A stretch of DNA of 55,156 bases from Oxalobacteraceae bacterium (lineage in GTDB: Bacteria; Pseudomonadota; Gammaproteobacteria; Burkholderiales; Burkholderiaceae_D), in assembly GCA_021768485.1 (NCBI GenBank), contig JAIZVZ010000016.1:1-55156 (forward strand), in the 5' to 3' direction. This document shows, in pieces, positions 38,198-49,892 of the stretch; positions within the stretch are counted from its first letter, which is position 1; every line of letters begins with the position of its first letter. The notes beneath the pieces were generated by a model. That model ran no database searches and was not told where the DNA came from. It was given only the letters and a program-made list of their open reading frames with translations. Both the position numbers and the translations under genes were made by a program.

Positions 38198-39187
38198 TTA
38201 ATGGCTTCTATCGACGGCAAAATGGGCCAGTTGCAGCAAGGCCTGTTTGAAGGGGCTGTCGGCCAGATTGGCGATCGCCGCGCTGGCCACTTGCGCCGCC
38301 GCTTCCGCCTGGCGCCGCGTATAGGCCAGGGCGCCGCCGCTGGTGATGGCGGCCAGGATGGCGTCGAAATTCTGGACATCGCCCTGCAGGATGCAGGTGC
38401 GCACCAGTTCCTTCTGGGCCTCGCTGCCGTGCTGCATCAGATAAATCAGCGGCAGCGTCGGTTTGCCTTCACGCAAATCGTCGCCAACGGTTTTGCCGAT
38501 CTCTTCCTGGTTGCCCGAATAGTCGAGCACATCGTCGATCAGCTGGAAGGCCGTGCCGAGCGAACGGCCATATTCGGCGGCCGCCTCGCAGTCGGCCTCG
38601 GATGCGCCGGCGACGAGGGCGCCGATTTGCGCCGCCGCCTCGAACAATTTGGCCGTCTTCGAGCGGATTACCTGCAGATATTGGGCTTCGCTGACATCGG
38701 GGTCGTGCATATTTAGCAACTGCAAGACCTCGCCTTCGGCAATCACATTGGTGGCGTCGGCCAGGATGCGCATGATGCGGATGTCGCCGACGTCGACCAT
38801 CATCTGGAACGCGCGCGAATGCAAAAAATCGCCGACCAGGACCGAGGCGCCATTGCCGAACAGGGCGTTGGCGGTCTGGCGGCCGCGCCGCAAGTCCGAT
38901 TCGTCGACCACGTCGTCATGCAGCAGGGTCGCCGTGTGGATGAATTCGACCACGGCGGCCAGCTTGTGATGGGCATCGCCTTCGTAAGCGCAGGCTCTGG
39001 CCATCAGCAGCACCAGCACCGGGCGCAAGCGCTTGCCGCCGGCGCTGATGATGTATTGCGCGATCTGATTGACCAGGCTGACGTCGCTGTGCAACTGGCG
39101 CCGGATGACGCCATTGACCGCTTCCATGTCGGGGGCGATCGGAGCTAGTATGGTCGTTTGAGTCGAAGTGTCGGTAGCGGAGGACAA
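38198..39187 (-). CDS. ispB: Polyprenyl diphosphate synthase (octaprenyl type)
   Basis: IspB elongates farnesyl diphosphate to the long polyprenyl tail of ubiquinone. The 329-residue product has both aspartate-rich motifs, LLHDDVVDESDLRRG and LIDDVLDYSG, the GGKRLRP substrate motif, and KTAKLFEAA. I chose the TTG at 39187, which gives SSATDTSTQ before the conserved MEAVNGVIRRQL; the first in-frame ATG at that methionine is an alternative. Chain length cannot be proven from sequence. The gene is divergent from rplU, as in many proteobacteria. Confidence 0.9.
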   Translation of the reverse strand: MSSATDTSTQTTILAPIAPDMEAVNGVIRRQLHSDVSLVNQIAQYIISAGGKRLRPVLVLLMARACAYEGDAHHKLAAVVEFIHTATLLHDDVVDESDLRRGRQTANALFGNGASVLVGDFLHSRAFQMMVDVGDIRIMRILADATNVIAEGEVLQLLNMHDPDVSEAQYLQVIRSKTAKLFEAAAQIGALVAGASEADCEAAAEYGRSLGTAFQLIDDVLDYSGNQEEIGKTVGDDLREGKPTLPLIYLMQHGSEAQKELVRTCILQGDVQNFDAILAAITSGGALAYTRRQAEAAAQVASAAIANLADSPFKQALLQLAHFAVDRSH

Positions 39188-39593
39188 AGGCAAGCCTGCA
39201 ATAAGGGTAAAGACGCCAAAAGAGGACCATGACGAAGATCCGGGAAGCAAGATTATACGATGGCGCGACCGATTTGCGCGATTGCCGTGAGGCCGGCGCC
39301 AAGCCGCAATCGTGCCGCGCAATCGTGCCACCATCGTGCCACCATTGCGCAGCCCCGGCCGTGCCTGGGCTGCCAATCTTGGATCACGGTGTCTTAGTAT
39401 AATTTCAAGAAACGAGAGCGGCGCGTTTAAATTGTAAATTTTTACATGCGCGCCAAGGTTTGCGCGACTGGCGAGGCGGCGGCCATTTTTCTGGCGGGAA
39501 TGCGCGAGCAAGGTGAATTGTTTTTAAAATGACAATTTTGCTTGATGCCATGTTAACTTGCCGGTCCAAATTGGCAGATGCGATCACGTGTTC
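39188..39593. other. Intergenic region between ispB and the rplU promoter
   Basis: About 400 bases hold no gene. They contain an 11-13-bp tandem repeat (39307-39350), a TATAAT on the minus strand at 39252-39257 that may serve ispB but has no clear -35 box, and a TATAAT on the plus strand at 39398-39403, also without a -35 box. Confidence 0.5.
39307..39350. repeat. Tandem repeat upstream of ispB
   Basis: CAATCGTGCCGCG (39307-39319), CAATCGTGCCAC (39320-39331), CATCGTGCCAC (39332-39342) and a partial CATTGCGC copy run head to tail. Unit length drifts from 13 to 11 bases. Confidence 0.75.
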
Positions 39594-39622
39594 TTGACAC
39601 GGCCCGAATCCTGATGTATGCT
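39594..39622 (+). promoter_or_regulatory. Strong sigma-70 promoter of rplU-rpmA
   Basis: A perfect -35 box TTGACA (39594-39599), a 17-base spacer and a -10 box TATGCT (39617-39622) precede rplU. The predicted transcript begins near 39629 and has a leader of about 75 bases. Confidence 0.85.
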
Positions 39623-39704
39623 CGGCGGTTCTTCGGATTGTGCATGCGTTTTCGCATATATTCCCGAACGAAACATTTATCAACATTCAGTGAGGTTTCA
39701 AATC

Positions 39705-40016
39705 ATGTACGCGGTCATAAAAACCGGTGGCAAACAATACAAAGTTGTCGCTGGCGAAAAACTTAAAATAGAACAGATACCGGCAGACATTGGTTCCGAA
39801 ATCACAATCGATCAAGTACTCGCAGTGGGTGCGGGCGAAACCATCAAGTTTGGTGCGCCATTGGTTGAAGGTGCGACGGTGCTGCTTTCTGTTATTTCGC
39901 AAGGTCGTCACGACAAGGTCAAGATTTTCAAGATGCGCCGTCGTAAGCATTATCAAAAGCATCAAGGCCATCGTCAAAATTACACCGAAGTACAAGTCGT
40001 TTCGATCAACGGTTAA
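39705..40016 (+). CDS. rplU: 50S ribosomal protein L21
   Basis: L21 is a large-subunit ribosomal protein that binds 23S rRNA. The 103-residue product has the family start [14 protein letters not shown] and the conserved RNA-binding end [16 protein letters not shown]. Length is normal. The ATG at 39705 is preferred to the open frame upstream. It forms an operon with rpmA and runs from the strong promoter at 39594-39622. Confidence 0.98.
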   Translation: MYAVIKTGGKQYKVVAGEKLKIEQIPADIGSEITIDQVLAVGAGETIKFGAPLVEGATVLLSVISQGRHDKVKIFKMRRRKHYQKHQGHRQNYTEVQVVSING

Positions 40017-40054
40017 TTCCGGTATCGAATTTAACAGTTATTAAGGAGTCTTAA

Positions 40055-40336
40055 ATGGCACATAAAAAGGGCGGCGGCACCACGCGCAACGGCCGTGATT
40101 CAGAAGCAAAGCGCCTCGGCGTGAAGGTCTACGGCGGCCAGGCAATCAATGCCGGCGGCATCATCATCCGTCAACGCGGCACGCCAGTACGTGCAGGCGA
40201 AAACGTCGGCATGGGCAAGGATCACACCTTGTTCGCGCTGGTGACCGGCAAAGTCAAATTTGTCGTCAAGGGTGCGTCGCAACATCAATTCGTTACTGTT
40301 ATTCCTGCTGAACAAGCTGTCGCTGTCGCCGCTTAA
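40055..40336 (+). CDS. rpmA: 50S ribosomal protein L27
   Basis: L27 reaches the peptidyl transferase centre with its N-terminus. The product begins [20 protein letters not shown], the form without the cleaved leader that Firmicutes have, and contains [17 protein letters not shown]. It is 93 residues, slightly longer than in E. coli because of an alanine-valine tail. The ribosome site AAGGAG lies 6 bases before the ATG. It lies 38 bases after rplU and ends before an intrinsic terminator. Confidence 0.98.
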   Translation: MAHKKGGGTTRNGRDSEAKRLGVKVYGGQAINAGGIIIRQRGTPVRAGENVGMGKDHTLFALVTGKVKFVVKGASQHQFVTVIPAEQAVAVAA

Positions 40337-40393
40337 GCGGTCGAATTTGCGTAGTTTTTAAGCAAGCAATGTAAGGCGCAAGCCTTCAATCGA

Positions 40394-41547
<1,154 letters not shown>

Positions 41548-41550
41548 GCC

Positions 41551-42681
41551 ATGGACAGCGCAGCGACGTCGGTCATCGCGCAAGCTTCGCGCGTCATCAT
41601 CAAGGTCGGTTCGTCGCTGGTCACCAACGACGGCCGCGGTCTCGACCACGGCGCCATTGCGCGCTGGGCCGAGCAGATCGCGCATCTGCGCAGTCTCGGC
41701 AAGGAAGTGGTGCTGGTCAGCTCGGGCGCCATCGCCGAGGGCATGCTGCGGCTCGGCTTTGCGCAGCGCCCGACCGGCATCCACGAATTGCAGGCCTGCG
41801 CCGCCGTCGGCCAGATGGGCCTGGTGCAGATTTACGAAACCAGTTTTCGCGAACACCAGATCCGCACCGCGCAAGTGCTGCTCACGCATGCCGACCTGGC
41901 CGACCGTGAGCGTTACCTGAATGCGCGCTCGACGCTCTATACCCTGCTGCGCCTGGGCGTAGTCCCTATCATCAACGAAAACGACACGGTGGTTACCGAT
42001 GAAATCAAGTTCGGCGACAACGACACGCTGGGTGCCCTGGTAGCCAACCTGATCGAAGCCGATGCCCTGATCATTCTGACCGATCAGCGCGGCCTGTTCA
42101 GCGCCGATCCGCGCAAAGACCCCGAAGCCAAACTGATCGCGCAGGCCCAGGCCGGCGATCCGCTGCTCGAGGCGATGGCCGGCGGCGCCGGCTCGAGCAT
42201 CGGCCGCGGCGGCATGCTGACCAAAGTGCTGGCGGCCAAGCGCGCCGCCAATTCGGGCGCCCATACCGTGATTGCCTGGGGCCGCGGCGGCGACGTCCTG
42301 ACGCGCCTGGCCGCCGGCGAAGCGATCGGCACCCAGCTGCTGGCCGAGACCGGCCATTTCACGGCGCGCAAGCAATGGATGGCCGACCACCTGCATACGG
42401 CCGGCAAGGTCGTGCTGGACGCCGGCGCCGTGCAAAAGCTGACCGAAGAAGGAAAGTCGCTGCTGGCCATCGGCGTGACCGACGTCAGCGGCGAATTCGG
42501 GCGTGGCGCCGTCATCACTTGCGTCGACCAGAATGGCGTGCCGATTGCGCGCGGCATCAGCAATTACGCCAGCGTCGATGCGCACCGCATCATGGGCCGT
42601 GTGTCATCGGAAATCGAAGCCATTCTCGGCTTTGTCGAAGGCCCGGAACTGATCCATCGCGACAATCTGGTCCTGATTTAA
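41551..42681 (+). CDS. proB: Glutamate 5-kinase
   Basis: ProB phosphorylates glutamate in the first step of proline synthesis and is feedback-inhibited by proline in the family. The 376-residue protein has the amino acid kinase domain ([47 protein letters not shown]-type GRGGMLTKV) and a C-terminal PUA domain from about residue 280. It starts 3 bases after obgE. proA is not adjacent. Confidence 0.96.
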   Translation: MDSAATSVIAQASRVIIKVGSSLVTNDGRGLDHGAIARWAEQIAHLRSLGKEVVLVSSGAIAEGMLRLGFAQRPTGIHELQACAAVGQMGLVQIYETSFREHQIRTAQVLLTHADLADRERYLNARSTLYTLLRLGVVPIINENDTVVTDEIKFGDNDTLGALVANLIEADALIILTDQRGLFSADPRKDPEAKLIAQAQAGDPLLEAMAGGAGSSIGRGGMLTKVLAAKRAANSGAHTVIAWGRGGDVLTRLAAGEAIGTQLLAETGHFTARKQWMADHLHTAGKVVLDAGAVQKLTEEGKSLLAIGVTDVSGEFGRGAVITCVDQNGVPIARGISNYASVDAHRIMGRVSSEIEAILGFVEGPELIHRDNLVLI

Positions 42682-42779
42682 GGCGCGCGGCAGCACGGCA
42701 CGGCGCATCACCGCGCGGCGGCGCACGCTGGCTGTCAGCGCCAGCCGTCAAGATCGCGGCCAGCGCCATCTTTCACCGC

Positions 42780-43331
42780 TTAGTCAAAGCGTGGCGATTC
42801 ATTGCGAAATTTGCGCAGCAAATTCGGTACGCGGCCATCGACGGCATTGCCGCGGCAAAAGAAGTCGCGCGCCAGCGTCGCCTGTGCACTGTTCTGGTTG
42901 GCGGTCTGAATCGCGCTCCATGTATTGCGCTGCGATTGCACCCAGCTGCCGTCGTCGCGGCCGAAAGCATAATGCTTTATTTCGAATGTCGTGCAGCGAA
43001 TGCCTTCAAAGCTGACGTTGCGCACGCCGCTGCTACTGGTTGCCACAAGCGTATAATGCACCACGTCGTCGCTGCCGATCGATAGCGAGTCGGTGTCGAT
43101 CGCAAAGCGCAGTGTTTTTGACGGTCCGACGGCAAACTCGATCAGGCTGGCTGCCTTGGGCGCCGGCGGCAAGTTGACCGCCTGCTCGCTCCAGACTTTG
43201 TCTTCGTCAAACAGCACATCGGGTACTGCGCGTGTGCTTTGGGCGTGCGCCACGCACGAGCCTGCCAGTAGCGACAGGGCGGCCATGGAGAGGCGAATGG
43301 AGAAGGAAATACGTGTTGCTGAGAAGGTCAT
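42780..43331 (-). CDS. Exported CNP1-like family protein
   Basis: The 183-residue product has a signal peptide (about 1-30, ending SCVAHA) and a soluble domain with [17 protein letters not shown] and the late segment [13 protein letters not shown]. These fit the CNP1-like family of beta- and gammaproteobacteria, whose function is unknown. Two cysteines (in GIRC and FFC) may form a disulfide. Its ATG overlaps the rppH stop, so it is cotranscribed with rppH. It is convergent to proB. Confidence 0.82.
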   Translation of the reverse strand: MTFSATRISFSIRLSMAALSLLAGSCVAHAQSTRAVPDVLFDEDKVWSEQAVNLPPAPKAASLIEFAVGPSKTLRFAIDTDSLSIGSDDVVHYTLVATSSSGVRNVSFEGIRCTTFEIKHYAFGRDDGSWVQSQRNTWSAIQTANQNSAQATLARDFFCRGNAVDGRVPNLLRKFRNESPRFD

Positions 43332-43951
43332 TTATTTTTCCTGGTATCGATAGCGGAATTGACGTCAGCGGTGGCGCTGGCCACGGCTGGCGCCGGCGTA
43401 CTCGTGCTTGTGGGGGGAGCCTCCCTGGCCGCCGACTCGCGGCGCAGCAGGCGGGCCGCCCGCGCTCCCGAATTGGGCGGCAGCGTCAGGAAGCGCGACA
43501 ATTCCTGCAAGGCCTTTTGGTAGACTTCGCGCTTGAATTCGATCACCATGTCGAGCGGCACCCAATAGTCGTGCCAACGCCAGGCATCGAATTCGGGATG
43601 GTCGGTCAGGCGCAGATTGACATCGTTGTCGCGCGCGACCATGCGCAGCAAAAACCAGATCTGTTTTTGGCCGCGGTAATGCCCCCGGATTTCACGCTTG
43701 ATGAAGTGATCGGGCACTTCATAGCGCAGCCAGTCGCGGGTGCGACCGACGATTTTGACATGTTCTTGACGCAAACCTATTTCTTCTTCGAGCTCGCGAA
43801 ACATGGCCTGTTCCGGCGTTTCCCCATATTTGATGCCGCCCTGCGGGAATTGCCAGGAGTGCTCGCGCACGCGTTTTCCCCACCACACCTCATTTTGGGT
43901 GTTAAGCAAGATAATGCCGACGTTGGGGCGAAACCCTTCACGATCTAGCAT
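43328..43951 (-). CDS. rppH: RNA pyrophosphohydrolase
   Basis: RppH removes pyrophosphate from mRNA 5' ends and starts RNase E-dependent decay. The 207-residue protein has the family entry [17 protein letters not shown], the Nudix box [20 protein letters not shown] at residues 38-57, and [13 protein letters not shown]. The C-terminal 50 residues are a low-complexity Ala-Pro-Thr-Ser tail absent from E. coli RppH. It is divergent from proS, a conserved arrangement in betaproteobacteria. Confidence 0.95.
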   Translation of the reverse strand: MLDREGFRPNVGIILLNTQNEVWWGKRVREHSWQFPQGGIKYGETPEQAMFRELEEEIGLRQEHVKIVGRTRDWLRYEVPDHFIKREIRGHYRGQKQIWFLLRMVARDNDVNLRLTDHPEFDAWRWHDYWVPLDMVIEFKREVYQKALQELSRFLTLPPNSGARAARLLRRESAAREAPPTSTSTPAPAVASATADVNSAIDTRKNK

Positions 43952-44155
43952 GATTTACCTCAAACTTTCTGCGACTGATCCCCCTTGATCATACAATTGC
44001 GTTAAAAACAGACGAGGCTAGCTGGTTTTCGCCTGGCGAAAACAGCAAGAAACGACTCAATTGCAGGCATTTGTATAAAGTATGGGCGCATCAGCCAGCT
44101 AATCCTTTAAAATTGCTTTGATTATAAACTCTCTTTTTAAAAAGAATTCACCGTT

Positions 44156-45886
44156 ATGCGCGCCTCCCGATTTTTTATTTCCACTCTCAAAGAAGCCCCT
44201 GCCGATGCCGAGATCGTCAGCCACCAGTTGATGATGCGTGCAGGCATGATCAAGCGCATCGGATCGGGCCTCTACACCTATATGCCGATGGGCTTGCGCG
44301 TGATTCGCAAGGTCGAAGCGATTGTTCGTCAAGAAATGAACAAGGCCGGCGCCATCGAGTTGCTGATGCCGGTCGTGCAGCCGGCCGAGCTGTGGCAGGA
44401 AACCGGCCGCTGGGACAAGATGGGGCCGTTGATGATGCGCTCGAAAGACCGCCACGGCCGCGACTATGTGATCCAGCCGACTTCGGAAGAAGTGATGACC
44501 GATGTCGCCCGCACCGAGATCCGTTCCTACCGCCAGTTGCCGCTCAATTTTTACCACATCCAGACCAAGTTCCGCGATGAGCGGCGGCCGCGCTTCGGCG
44601 TCATGCGGGCGCGCGAATTCACGATGAAGGATGCCTACTCGTTCGACCGCGATGTGGCCGGCATGCAGGCCTCGTACAAATTGATGTTCGACGCCTATGT
44701 GAGGATTTTCACCCGCTTCGGCCTGCAGTTCCGCGCCGTGGCGGCCGACAACGGCGCCATCGGCGGCTCCGGTTCGCATGAGTTCCACGTCATCGCCCAG
44801 ACCGGCGAGGACGCGCTGGTGTACGCTCCCGATTCCGATTACGCCGCCAATATGGAGGCGGCCGAAGCGCTGGCGCCGGCGCCGCGCGGTGCCGCCACCG
44901 CTGCCCTCGTCAAGGTGGCCACGCCCGGCAAGGCCAAGTGCGAAGATGTCGCCGCGCTGCTTGGGGTGGCGCTGACGCAGACCGTCAAATCGGTGGTGCT
45001 GACGGTGGAGACCGAGACCAAGACCGGGATCGACAAGCAATTGTGGCTGCTGTTGCTGCGCGGCGACCATGAAATGAATGAAATCAAGGTCGGCAAGCTC
45101 GAGGGCATGGCCGAGTCGCGCTTTGCCACCGAAGCCGAAATCGTCGAGCATTTCGGCACCGTGCCAGGTTATCTGGGCCCGCTCAACCTGAAAAAGCCGG
45201 TGAAAATCGTCGCCGACCGCACCGTGGCGGCGATGAGCGACTTCATCTGCGGCGCCAACGAAGCCGACTTCCATTACACAGGCGTCAACTGGGGCCGCGA
45301 TCTGCCTGAAGCGATCGTGGCCGATATCCGCAATGTGGTCGAGGGCGACCCGTCGCCGGACGGCAAAGGCCTGCTGGCCATCGAACGCGGGATCGAGGTC
45401 GGCCATGTATTCCAGCTCGGCACCAACTATTCCGAAGCGATGAAGGCGACCTTTTTGGATGAAAACGGCAAGCCGCAAGTGCTGCAGATGGGCTGTTACG
45501 GGATTGGCGTGACGCGCATCCTGGGGGCCGCGGTCGAACAGAATTTCGACGACAAGGGCATCATCTGGCCGGCCTCGATCGCGCCGTTCGAAGTGGTGCT
45601 GTGCCCGATGTCGTATGACCGCAGCGAAGTGGTCAAGCTTGAAACCGACAGGCTCTACGAGGAGCTGCTGGCAGCCGGCGTCGACGTCGTGCTCGACGAC
45701 CGCGGCTTGCGCGCCGGCGGCATGTTCGCCGACTGGGAGTTGATCGGCGTGCCGCATCGCATCGTCATTGGCGAACGCGGCCTCAAGGAAGGCAATGTCG
45801 AGTATCAGGGCCGGCGCGATACCGAATCGCAAGCCTTGCCGGTAGTCGATGCATGTGCCTTTATCCAGGCCAAATTGCGCTCGTGA
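44156..45886 (+). CDS. proS: Prolyl-tRNA synthetase, bacterial type with editing domain
   Basis: ProS charges tRNA(Pro). The 576-residue class II enzyme starts [19 protein letters not shown] and has the motif 2 region [20 protein letters not shown], an inserted YbaK-type editing domain at about residues 225-410, and the motif 3 stretch [13 protein letters not shown]. The anticodon-binding domain is at the C-terminus. It is divergent from rppH over 204 bases, and its TGA overlaps the GTG of the lytic transglycosylase gene. Confidence 0.97.
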   Translation: MRASRFFISTLKEAPADAEIVSHQLMMRAGMIKRIGSGLYTYMPMGLRVIRKVEAIVRQEMNKAGAIELLMPVVQPAELWQETGRWDKMGPLMMRSKDRHGRDYVIQPTSEEVMTDVARTEIRSYRQLPLNFYHIQTKFRDERRPRFGVMRAREFTMKDAYSFDRDVAGMQASYKLMFDAYVRIFTRFGLQFRAVAADNGAIGGSGSHEFHVIAQTGEDALVYAPDSDYAANMEAAEALAPAPRGAATAALVKVATPGKAKCEDVAALLGVALTQTVKSVVLTVETETKTGIDKQLWLLLLRGDHEMNEIKVGKLEGMAESRFATEAEIVEHFGTVPGYLGPLNLKKPVKIVADRTVAAMSDFICGANEADFHYTGVNWGRDLPEAIVADIRNVVEGDPSPDGKGLLAIERGIEVGHVFQLGTNYSEAMKATFLDENGKPQVLQMGCYGIGVTRILGAAVEQNFDDKGIIWPASIAPFEVVLCPMSYDRSEVVKLETDRLYEELLAAGVDVVLDDRGLRAGGMFADWELIGVPHRIVIGERGLKEGNVEYQGRRDTESQALPVVDACAFIQAKLRS

Positions 45887-46515
45887 GCCGGCGCCTGCTG
45901 CGCGCGCCACGCTGCAGTGGCGCGCTCTGCTGCACTTTGCTGAGCCTGGCACTGGCGTGCGGACCGGCCCGGGCCGGCAATCAGCAGGAAGAATTGCTGG
46001 CCGACTCGGTGCGCGTGGCCTTGTCGAATGCGATTGCCGACGCCCGGCCGCCCAAACTCGTCTTTGCCGACATCAACGAGCGCATCCGCTATCTCAACTG
46101 GCTCGGCAACATGTCCGAACGCCTCAAGCGCCGCGTCCCCGATTACGAGGCGCGTATCGAATTGCTGGAAACGGCCTGGTATGAAGCGCACCGGGCCGGA
46201 CTCGATCCGGGCCTGGTGCTGGGCCTGATCCAGGTCGAGTCGGCCTTTCGCAAATACGCCGTCTCGGTGGCCGGCGCCCGCGGTTACATGCAGGTGATGC
46301 CGTTCTGGACCGCGACCGTCGGCGATAACGACCGCCGCAAGCTGTTTCACATGCAGAGCAATTTGCGCTATGGCTGCTCGATTCTGCGCATGTATCTCGA
46401 TCGCGAGCGCGGCGACCTGTATCTGGCGCTGGGCCGTTATAACGGCAGCCGCGGCCGGCCCGAATATCCGAAGGCGGTGCTGTCGGCCGCCGAGCGCTGG
46501 GATTTCAAGCCTTAA
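45883..46515 (+). CDS. Lytic transglycosylase (SLT domain)
   Basis: Lytic transglycosylases cleave peptidoglycan glycan strands with 1,6-anhydro product formation. The 210-residue product has a signal peptide (about 1-31, ending CGPARA) and an SLT domain with the catalytic Glu119 in [15 protein letters not shown], the GYMQVMPFW motif and [16 protein letters not shown] chose the GTG at 45883, which overlaps the proS stop; the frame is open upstream to 45853 but a start there would lie well inside proS. It is convergent to the FimL-like gene 28 bases away. Confidence 0.92.
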   Translation: MSRRLLRAPRCSGALCCTLLSLALACGPARAGNQQEELLADSVRVALSNAIADARPPKLVFADINERIRYLNWLGNMSERLKRRVPDYEARIELLETAWYEAHRAGLDPGLVLGLIQVESAFRKYAVSVAGARGYMQVMPFWTATVGDNDRRKLFHMQSNLRYGCSILRMYLDRERGDLYLALGRYNGSRGRPEYPKAVLSAAERWDFKP

Positions 46516-46543
46516 AAATCCATCTCGCCAGGCCGGGCGCAGC

Positions 46544-48127
46544 CTACTGCGACATGGCGGGCGGCAGCTGTTCGAACAGGCGCACGCATTCGGCATAATG
46601 CGCCAGCAAGCTGTCAAACAGCTGCGAAGGCGCACCGTCGGCGCGGATGGCGGCCAGTTCCAGATGGGTGTCGACTGGCAGGGCCAGCTCGTACAGCGCC
46701 AGCGCCAGGCGCAGCGCGCCGGCGGCGTCGGCGTATTCTTGCAGCGTGCGCAGCAAGACCTTCAGGGCCGCAGGCAGGCTGGCATCGGCCGGATTCTGGC
46801 GCCAGCATTTCAAATGCTGGCCGATCTGCGTCAGGTAGTGACGCCCGTGTTTTTGCAAAACCGGCAGGTTCTGGCGGTCGAAGGCATCGGCGATGACGCC
46901 GGCTGCTGCGGCCGGCTCGGGAGCGGCTTCGAGCGGCCGCTCGCTTTCTGCCAGCAGCGCTTCGAGCGATGCCGATAGCTCGGTAGCCAGATCGAGGGGC
47001 GCCACTGCCGTGCTATTTTCGGCTGTGGTCCGGGCCTCGGCAGCGCTTGTCTCCTGGCGGTCGGCATCGCGGCCGTCGCTGGCGGCGGCATTAAATTCAA
47101 CATCAAGTTCGGCATCAGGTTCGGCACCGAGTGCGGCAGCCGATCCTGTCGGCACCGCTTCCGGCCCGGTATAGTCGAGCACGCTGTCGTAATGGCGCGC
47201 CAGCAAATCGGCTGGCAGCAATTCGTCGAGCCGGCAGCGCTCGGCGATGCGCTGCGCCAGCGGCGGCCTGCTGTCGGCTTCGGCAATCGCCAACAGTATT
47301 TCACGCAGCAAGATTTCGCCGGGCATGCGCTCGCCGTTTTGCAGGCGTCGCAACTGCATGTGAATCAGCCCGCAGCGGCGCTTGTCTGCCGGCCTGGCCT
47401 GCAGCGCAGACTCGGCCATGGCGGCAAAAGCGTGCAGGACGGTCCAGCGGCCGCGCGCCCGCGGCTCGCTTTGCGCCTGCGCCACCGCGCCGAGGACATC
47501 GGCCATGCTGGCCGCCTTCGGCGCCGGCGTCGCACCGGTCAGATAGGCCAGCAGCGCAGTTTCGAACAGCGCCCGCCAGGTGGGCGCCGCCAGCGGCAAC
47601 GCCGCCGAGGCGCTCAAGCCGTCGAGCAACGACAGATCGGGGAAGAACAAATCGACGGCGCCCGCTGGCGTGCCGGCGGCAGGCGAAGCAGGCGGCGCCT
47701 CTGGCGTGACGAGCGCGGCTTTCAGTTCGCACAGGCGGCAGTAATAGGGAAACAGGCGCAAAGCCGGCGGCGCGGCGCCGTTTTGCAATTGCTGCAGATG
47801 GGCGGCGATCGCATGGCAGGCGTCGGCCATGCCGAGCACCAGCTCGCGCGCCGGCCGCCGCCGGTTTGCCAGCGCCTCGAACAGTGCCGCCAGCGTATCG
47901 CACAGCACTTCCAGCTCGGCCATCGGGGCCACGCCCAAGGCTTCGCGCGCGCGCCGGAAAGACTGCTGCGCCAGATCCAGCGCCGGCGGCATGGCATCGG
48001 CCAATAGCGGCGCCGTCGTTGCCGGCAGCAGGCTGTCCTGCAGCGCGCTGGCCGCCGCCGACAGCGCCGTGCCCATTTCGGCGGCGAGCCAGCTCAGCGT
48101 GCTGCGTTCGGTATCGGATAGCGGCAT
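46544..48127 (-). CDS. FimL/ChpA-N-terminal-like protein
   Basis: The 527-residue product resembles the N-terminal region of ChpA, the hybrid kinase of the pilus chemosensory system, and the stand-alone homologue FimL of Pseudomonas, which is of similar length. Supporting segments are AQQSFRRAREALGV, RLFPYYCRLCELK followed by VDLFFPDLSLL, and HMQLRRLQNGERMPGEILLREIL. It has no kinase, CheW or receiver domain, and no clear phosphotransfer histidine motif in the C-terminal helical part. It starts 20 bases after the rubredoxin gene. A role in pilus regulation is inference; it could also be the stump of a lost chpA. Confidence 0.7.
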   Translation of the reverse strand: MPLSDTERSTLSWLAAEMGTALSAAASALQDSLLPATTAPLLADAMPPALDLAQQSFRRAREALGVAPMAELEVLCDTLAALFEALANRRRPARELVLGMADACHAIAAHLQQLQNGAAPPALRLFPYYCRLCELKAALVTPEAPPASPAAGTPAGAVDLFFPDLSLLDGLSASAALPLAAPTWRALFETALLAYLTGATPAPKAASMADVLGAVAQAQSEPRARGRWTVLHAFAAMAESALQARPADKRRCGLIHMQLRRLQNGERMPGEILLREILLAIAEADSRPPLAQRIAERCRLDELLPADLLARHYDSVLDYTGPEAVPTGSAAALGAEPDAELDVEFNAAASDGRDADRQETSAAEARTTAENSTAVAPLDLATELSASLEALLAESERPLEAAPEPAAAAGVIADAFDRQNLPVLQKHGRHYLTQIGQHLKCWRQNPADASLPAALKVLLRTLQEYADAAGALRLALALYELALPVDTHLELAAIRADGAPSQLFDSLLAHYAECVRLFEQLPPAMSQ

Positions 48128-48147
48128 GCGCAGGGCGGCAATCGCGC

Positions 48148-48348
48148 TCAGAGCACGACCATTTCGAAGTCGTCCTTGCGTGCGCCGCATTCGGGACAGG
48201 CCCAGTTCATGGGAATGTCGGCCCAGCGGGTACCTGGGGCGATGCCTTCTTCGGGCAATCCCTGGGCTTCGTCGTAGACCCAGCCGCAGATCAGGCACAT
48301 CCAGGTCTGATAGGCGGGGGGCGTTTGCTCGGGTATCTGACTGCTCAT
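48148..48348 (-). CDS. Rubredoxin
   Basis: Rubredoxins are one-iron electron carriers. The 66-residue protein has the two CxxC pairs Cys18/Cys21 ([14 protein letters not shown]) and Cys51/Cys54 ([16 protein letters not shown]), which bind the iron. I prefer the ATG at 48348 (MSSQIPEQ) over the one at 48360. In several beta- and gammaproteobacteria rubredoxin lies before the pilG-chpA operon; here only the FimL-like gene follows. It is divergent from hemL. The electron partner is unknown. Confidence 0.94.
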   Translation of the reverse strand: MSSQIPEQTPPAYQTWMCLICGWVYDEAQGLPEEGIAPGTRWADIPMNWACPECGARKDDFEMVVL

Positions 48349-48516
48349 GCCGCGGTCCAATCAAGTAAAATGTTAAGCTGGCTATCTTAATCTACTCACT
48401 GTGCAAATCCAATCCCTGAATGCAGCGCCGGCGCCTCGAGCAGGCGCATGGCAGACGCCTGACGCGCTGGATATTATCGAATCGGCAATGACAGATTGTA
48501 AAACACTCACTGGACC

Positions 48517-49830
48517 ATGATGACTACCAAAGCTCAACTGCAAAACGCCCCATCGAAAAACGATACGCTGTTCGCCCGCGCCCAAAAAACCACACCGGGC
48601 GGCGTCAACTCGCCGGTCCGCGCCTTCCGCTCGGTGGGCGGCTCGCCGCGCTTCATCACGCGCGCCGAAGGCCCGTATTTCTGGGATGCCGACGACAAGC
48701 GCTATACCGACTATATTGGCTCCTGGGGTCCGGCCATCGTCGGCCACGCCCATCCGGCGGTGGTCAAGGCGGTGCAGGAGGCGGCCGCGCGCGGCCTCAG
48801 TTTTGGCGCGCCGACCGAAGGCGAAATCGAAATTGCCGAAGAAATCTGCCGTCTGGTGCCCTCGATCGAGCAGGTGCGGCTGGTCTCGAGCGGTACCGAG
48901 GCCACCATGAGTGCCTTGCGCGTGGCGCGCGGCGCGACCGGGCGCGACCGCATCGTCAAGTTCGAGGGCTGCTACCACGGCCACGCCGATTCGCTGCTGG
49001 TCAAGGCCGGTAGCGGCATGCTCACTTTCGGCAACCCGACCTCGGCCGGCGTGCCGGAAGACTTCGTCAAGCATACGCTGGTGCTCGATTACAACGACGT
49101 GCAGCAACTCGAAGACGCCTTCAAGGCCATGGGCGACACGATTGCCTGCGTGATCGTCGAGCCGGTGGCCGGCAACATGAATCTGGTGCGCGCCACACCC
49201 GAATTTTTGCACGCCATGCGCCGCCTGTGCACGCAATACGGTGCAGTCCTGATTTTCGATGAAGTGATGTCGGGTTTCCGGGTTGCGCTGGGCGGTGCCC
49301 AGTCCCTGTTCGGCATCAAGCCCGACATGACGGCGCTCGGCAAGGTCATCGGCGGCGGCTTGCCGGTTGCCGCCTTCGGTGGCCGGGCCGACCTGATGGC
49401 GCACCTGGCGCCGGTCGGCGCGGTCTACCAGGCCGGTACGCTGTCGGGCAATCCGGTGGCGGTTGCCGCAGGCATGAGTACCTTGAAGCTGATCCAGGAG
49501 CCGCAGTTCTATGAAAAATTGAGCGCCACCGCGAGGCGTCTGACGCAAGGCATGCAGCATGCCGCGCAGGAAGCCGGCGTGGCTTTCTCGGCCGACGCCG
49601 TCGGCGGCATGTTCGGCATGTATTTCAGCGCCAGCGTGCCGACTTCGTACGCTGAAATGATGGCGGTCGACCGCAGCAAGTTCAATGCCTTTTTCCACGC
49701 CATGCTCGACGCCGGCCACTATTTTGCGCCGGCCGCGTTCGAAGCCGGTTTCGTCTCGGCGCAGCACGACGATGCCGTGATCGACGCTACCATTGCCAGC
49801 GCCCGCGCCGTGTTTGCCACGCTCGGCTGA
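48517..49830 (+). CDS. hemL: Glutamate-1-semialdehyde 2,1-aminomutase
   Basis: HemL makes 5-aminolevulinate, the first committed heme precursor, from glutamate-1-semialdehyde with pyridoxal phosphate. The 437-residue protein has [12 protein letters not shown] at the N-terminus, [10 protein letters not shown], the aspartate of [11 protein letters not shown], and Lys276 in [11 protein letters not shown] as the cofactor lysine. Two ATG codons lie in tandem at the start. It is divergent from the rubredoxin gene over 168 bases and convergent to mtgA. Confidence 0.97.
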   Translation: MMTTKAQLQNAPSKNDTLFARAQKTTPGGVNSPVRAFRSVGGSPRFITRAEGPYFWDADDKRYTDYIGSWGPAIVGHAHPAVVKAVQEAAARGLSFGAPTEGEIEIAEEICRLVPSIEQVRLVSSGTEATMSALRVARGATGRDRIVKFEGCYHGHADSLLVKAGSGMLTFGNPTSAGVPEDFVKHTLVLDYNDVQQLEDAFKAMGDTIACVIVEPVAGNMNLVRATPEFLHAMRRLCTQYGAVLIFDEVMSGFRVALGGAQSLFGIKPDMTALGKVIGGGLPVAAFGGRADLMAHLAPVGAVYQAGTLSGNPVAVAAGMSTLKLIQEPQFYEKLSATARRLTQGMQHAAQEAGVAFSADAVGGMFGMYFSASVPTSYAEMMAVDRSKFNAFFHAMLDAGHYFAPAAFEAGFVSAQHDDAVIDATIASARAVFATLG

Positions 49831-49840
49831 TAGTCCACAG

Positions 49841-49875
49841 GCGCAGCGGGCCGCCGTTCAAAGCGGCCGCTGCGC
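49841..49875. terminator. GC hairpin between hemL and the convergent mtgA
   Basis: GCGCAGCGGGCCGC (49841-49854) pairs with GCGGCCGCTGCGC (49863-49875) with one bulged G and an 8-base loop. No T-tract follows on either strand. It may act as a mRNA end barrier for both convergent genes; intrinsic termination is uncertain. Confidence 0.4.
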
Positions 49876-49892
49876 TGAGGTCGAACCGGTTG

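Noticed and set aside
48365-48516. A tRNA or small RNA in the rubredoxin-hemL gap
   Set aside because: No cloverleaf or terminator could be found; the gap most likely holds two divergent promoters.
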